Of a stretch of 17,276 nt of DNA, positions 15,430-17,276 are shown piece after piece. Within the stretch, counting starts at the first letter, position 1. Every line of letters starts with the position of its first letter. Origin of the DNA: Bin55 sp964511425 (GTDB lineage: Bacteria; Pseudomonadota; Gammaproteobacteria; Pseudomonadales; Azotimanducaceae); assembly GCA_964511425.1 (NCBI GenBank), contig CAZEFI010000041.1, positions 1 through 17,276 of the forward strand, written 5' to 3'. The position numbers and the translations under genes were made by a program. The notes below the pieces were generated by a model. It did not search any database and was not told the origin of the DNA. It saw only the letters and a list, made by a program, of their open reading frames with translations.

Positions 15430-16701
15430 ATGTTCAGTAGTCGAAGAAGAATAACTTTTGGGCGACACCATCTATGGATAGGAAGTGCTACAGCGTTATT
15501 GCTGGGAGCACTTGCGTTCATTTTTGTTGCGAACCGTAATCCCAACGCTGTACCGGAACTCGCCACGGTTGTTGAGTCAGACCCAGTATTTGAGCAACAG
15601 CTGAACGATTCACCAAACGAATTTGAGAATTCGACAGTGGCAGATGTTTTAGAAGAACAGGTAGTTGATGTTTGGGAACTCTGTGAGATCGAAAGCTGGC
15701 CGAATAGTCAGGAATCTGCATATCAGTTCGTAAAAAATTTAGAACTTTCAGAAGAGTGTGAAGTGGCGTTGGAAGCTCATGCGCTTTCGAGCAACCCTTT
15801 TCATCGGTATCCGCATGTGAAATTCGTTCGTTTTGATCCTCCGATGACATATGAACGGATTTTCTCTGATCCTGCTAGCGATCTTGAAGGGGTAATTGCA
15901 GCACTTTCGCGAGCGGAATGTCGCCTTGAAGACGGTACGGTCGCCAACTGGGAATTGAAAGAAACTTGTCATGCAGAAGCATTTGCTAGTTATGCTGCGT
16001 TTTATGATGTGTGTTATCGTAGAAGTGCCTGGCTGTACATTGAAGCACCGTTGAGAAATCTGGCAGATAATCGAACTATGCCCGCAGACCGAATGAAAAG
16101 TATTTGGCAAGGCTACTTAGAACAACGTTGGGCGGACCAACAATGCGCAAAATTTGATTCGACGGTACGACTCACGGCTGAACGTTACCCGAAACAGCAC
16201 GAAATGCTTTATTCATTTGGAGTAAACGATGATCCTAAGTATCGTCTAAATAGTTACGAGTACATATCGCCTTGGGAGATTGAAGTACTGGAACGCGCAT
16301 TGATATCGTTGGCGGCCCGATTAGGTGCTGAATCCGCCACGATGGAGTATTTGCCGGACTCTGAACTGGAACTATATTACCATGAGCACCAACCGTGGCG
16401 AAAAGTTTATCGAGAAATGGTGTCCGCACAGGATCGGGGCAATAAATTTCGTTCGGCGTTGGCATTGGTGCTGACCTTTAAAGCGGACGGGATGGACTTT
16501 GACTGGGAAGCCTTGGTCGATTACATTTGTTCGAATCGAAAATATGAAGAACAGGGACGCGTGTCGCCGCACCATAGTTGTGAGACGTTAATCAGTTATG
16601 TACATGAACGCGTCGACCCTACACATGACCGCGCTGAAGAACTCTTGCAAGTGCTTGATCAATTCAAGCGCGTAGCACTGGATCTGAATGTCTATCACTA
16701 A
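15430..16701 (+). CDS. Membrane-anchored protein with periplasmic cysteine-containing domain, unknown
   Basis: 423 residues. A basic N-terminus (SSRRRITFGRHH) precedes one hydrophobic helix, LWIGSATALLLGALAFIFVA (15-34), so it is probably anchored with the bulk in the periplasm. An acidic, low-complexity linker (to about 78) leads to VWELCEIESW, LELSEECEVAL, SRAECRLEDG, KETCHAEAF, FYDVCYRR, DQQCAKF, DYICSNRK and HHSCETL. The spaced cysteines, mostly in helix-like contexts, suggest disulfides in an all-helical domain. I do not recognise the family. A paralogue with the same layout begins at 16926, so this is a local tandem family, perhaps surface or interaction proteins. Confidence 0.75.
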   Translation: MFSSRRRITFGRHHLWIGSATALLLGALAFIFVANRNPNAVPELATVVESDPVFEQQLNDSPNEFENSTVADVLEEQVVDVWELCEIESWPNSQESAYQFVKNLELSEECEVALEAHALSSNPFHRYPHVKFVRFDPPMTYERIFSDPASDLEGVIAALSRAECRLEDGTVANWELKETCHAEAFASYAAFYDVCYRRSAWLYIEAPLRNLADNRTMPADRMKSIWQGYLEQRWADQQCAKFDSTVRLTAERYPKQHEMLYSFGVNDDPKYRLNSYEYISPWEIEVLERALISLAARLGAESATMEYLPDSELELYYHEHQPWRKVYREMVSAQDRGNKFRSALALVLTFKADGMDFDWEALVDYICSNRKYEEQGRVSPHHSCETLISYVHERVDPTHDRAEELLQVLDQFKRVALDLNVYH

Positions 16702-16725
16702 CTCACGATACCGATGCGAATCCGG

Positions 16726-16826
16726 CTAAATTCGCAACATTCGTTGCTGGACAATCGTTTGGTAGAATGGATAGTGATAGGTTTGTAGCATGTACTTTGT
16801 TATAGTAAATAATCTTTAGTTTCAAA
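16726..16826 (-). pseudogene. tnpB: Relic TnpB 5' end (copy 2 of the transposon left end)
   Basis: On the minus strand an ATG at 16791 begins MLQTYHYPFYQTIVQQ and stops at a TAG (16728-16726) after 21 residues. The first residues parallel the tnpB start at 240, and 16743-16806 matches 192-255 at 50 of 64 bases. Upstream similarity runs to TTTCAAA (16820-16826). Only the first part of the gene and the element's left end remain, so this is an old, inactive copy lodged between two paralogous genes. Confidence 0.7.
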
Positions 16827-16925
16827 TTGCGCGACTACCGACGACTTTGAGGAGTCTCTCATCGAGAAAGTTCAATTTAAGAAAATCTCAGGTAACAAAA
16901 CCGGTGACAACAGGCATGCACAAAT

Positions 16926-17276
16926 ATGTCAATAAATTTCCGTGACATACGACGTGGACTCATCGTTGGCGGAAGCATGGGTATCTTGTTGCTGTTAGCG
17001 ATCTTAGTGCTGTTCCTTGCCTTCAGAACTTAGGAACCCGTACCGTTCACCTTTTCGCATTCAAACACCTTGGCCGAATTGGATGGGACTCCAAATCCCT
17101 TAAGCCAGGACGACCAGATCGTAGTCGAAGACACAGACTCTTCATCTACCACACAGAAAGATCTAGCTTACGTGTGGGAGGCATGTCCGATTGAAGAATG
17201 GGAAACCGACTTTTATTCAGTTCGAGATTACCTCAAAACGTTAGATATCTCTCAGGAATGTGGGTCCGCGTTGGAC
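16926..17276 (+). pseudogene. Paralogue of the 15430 protein with in-frame TAG, runs off right edge
   Basis: From the ATG at 16926 the frame gives MSINFRDIRRGLIVGGSM and a membrane helix (GILLLLAILVLFLAF), then a TAG at 17031 (codon 36). It stays open to the window end: an acidic linker and VWEACPIEEW, YLKTLDISQECGSALD. That last part aligns without gaps to VWELCEIESW...LSEECEVALE of the 15430 protein (15 identities in 35). The shared order of helix, linker and Cys domain shows a tandem duplication. The TAG makes it a pseudogene unless it is a sequence error; TAG is used as a normal stop by thrH and prpC, so recoding is unlikely. Confidence 0.65.

Noticed and set aside
17031..17033. TAG as a recoded sense codon
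   Set aside because: Other genes in the window, such as thrH and prpC, end in TAG, so a nonsense change or sequence error is simpler.
1..17276. CRISPR array or tRNA/rRNA genes
   Set aside because: No regularly spaced direct repeats and no cloverleaf or rRNA-like sequence were seen by eye.

Overview
The window looks like a chromosomal piece of a gammaproteobacterium-like genome under erosion. The lineage guess rests on the mnmA-purB neighbourhood, the prpD-type methylcitrate cycle, ThrH, and the N-terminus of an Oar-like TonB-dependent receptor. Intact housekeeping and catabolic genes alternate with transposon remnants, frameshifted or truncated genes and poorly recognised genes. Several reading frames carry single-base or nonsense lesions. 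There is one assembly gap of exactly 100 N. I found no tRNA, rRNA or CRISPR array.

Layout. (1) 1-797: 5' part of a TnpB (IS200/IS605-type) gene running off the left edge on the minus strand, abutting a broken AAA-ATPase/DUF4143 gene. (2) 825-5154, plus strand: a palindromic operator pair, then thrH-prpB-prpC-prpD, an operon for propionyl-CoA use through 2-methylcitrate with a ThrH phosphatase as first gene. (3) 5216-7465, minus strand: an IS1595/ISXO2-like transposase followed after 2 nt by a DNA methyltransferase fused to a GIY-YIG-like domain. A G10 tract six codons into the methyltransferase puts the assembled copy out of frame; 9 or 12 G would restore it. (4) 7628-8570, plus strand, divergent from the transposase: an exported protein of unknown function and a small membrane protein, ended by a clear terminator. 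The exported protein starts at the best Shine-Dalgarno in the window, yet a C10 tract after seven codons puts it out of frame; 8 or 11 C would restore it with a complete signal peptide. (5) 8642-9058, minus: an N-terminal remnant of a TonB-dependent receptor. (6) 9549-10289, plus: a protein resembling the Nmad3 (nucleotide modification associated) family. (7) 14839-10320, minus: tightly packed mnmA-purB-GNAT-PH-domain gene cluster, with the N gap inside the last gene. (8) 14932-17276, plus: small ORFs, a membrane-anchored cysteine-containing protein of unknown function, a relic TnpB 5' end, and a paralogue of that protein carrying an in-frame stop and running off the right edge.

The most notable system is region 3-4: two genes switched by ten-base G/C homopolymers on either side of one transposase gene and a shared divergent control region. 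One encodes a DNA methyltransferase with a possible built-in nuclease domain, the other an exported protein. Strand slippage in either tract would toggle the gene, giving a candidate phase-variable epigenetic and surface/periplasmic switch. A 13-of-14-base inverted repeat also brackets the promoter, Shine-Dalgarno and start codon of the exported-protein gene. The main alternative is a homopolymer length error in the assembly.
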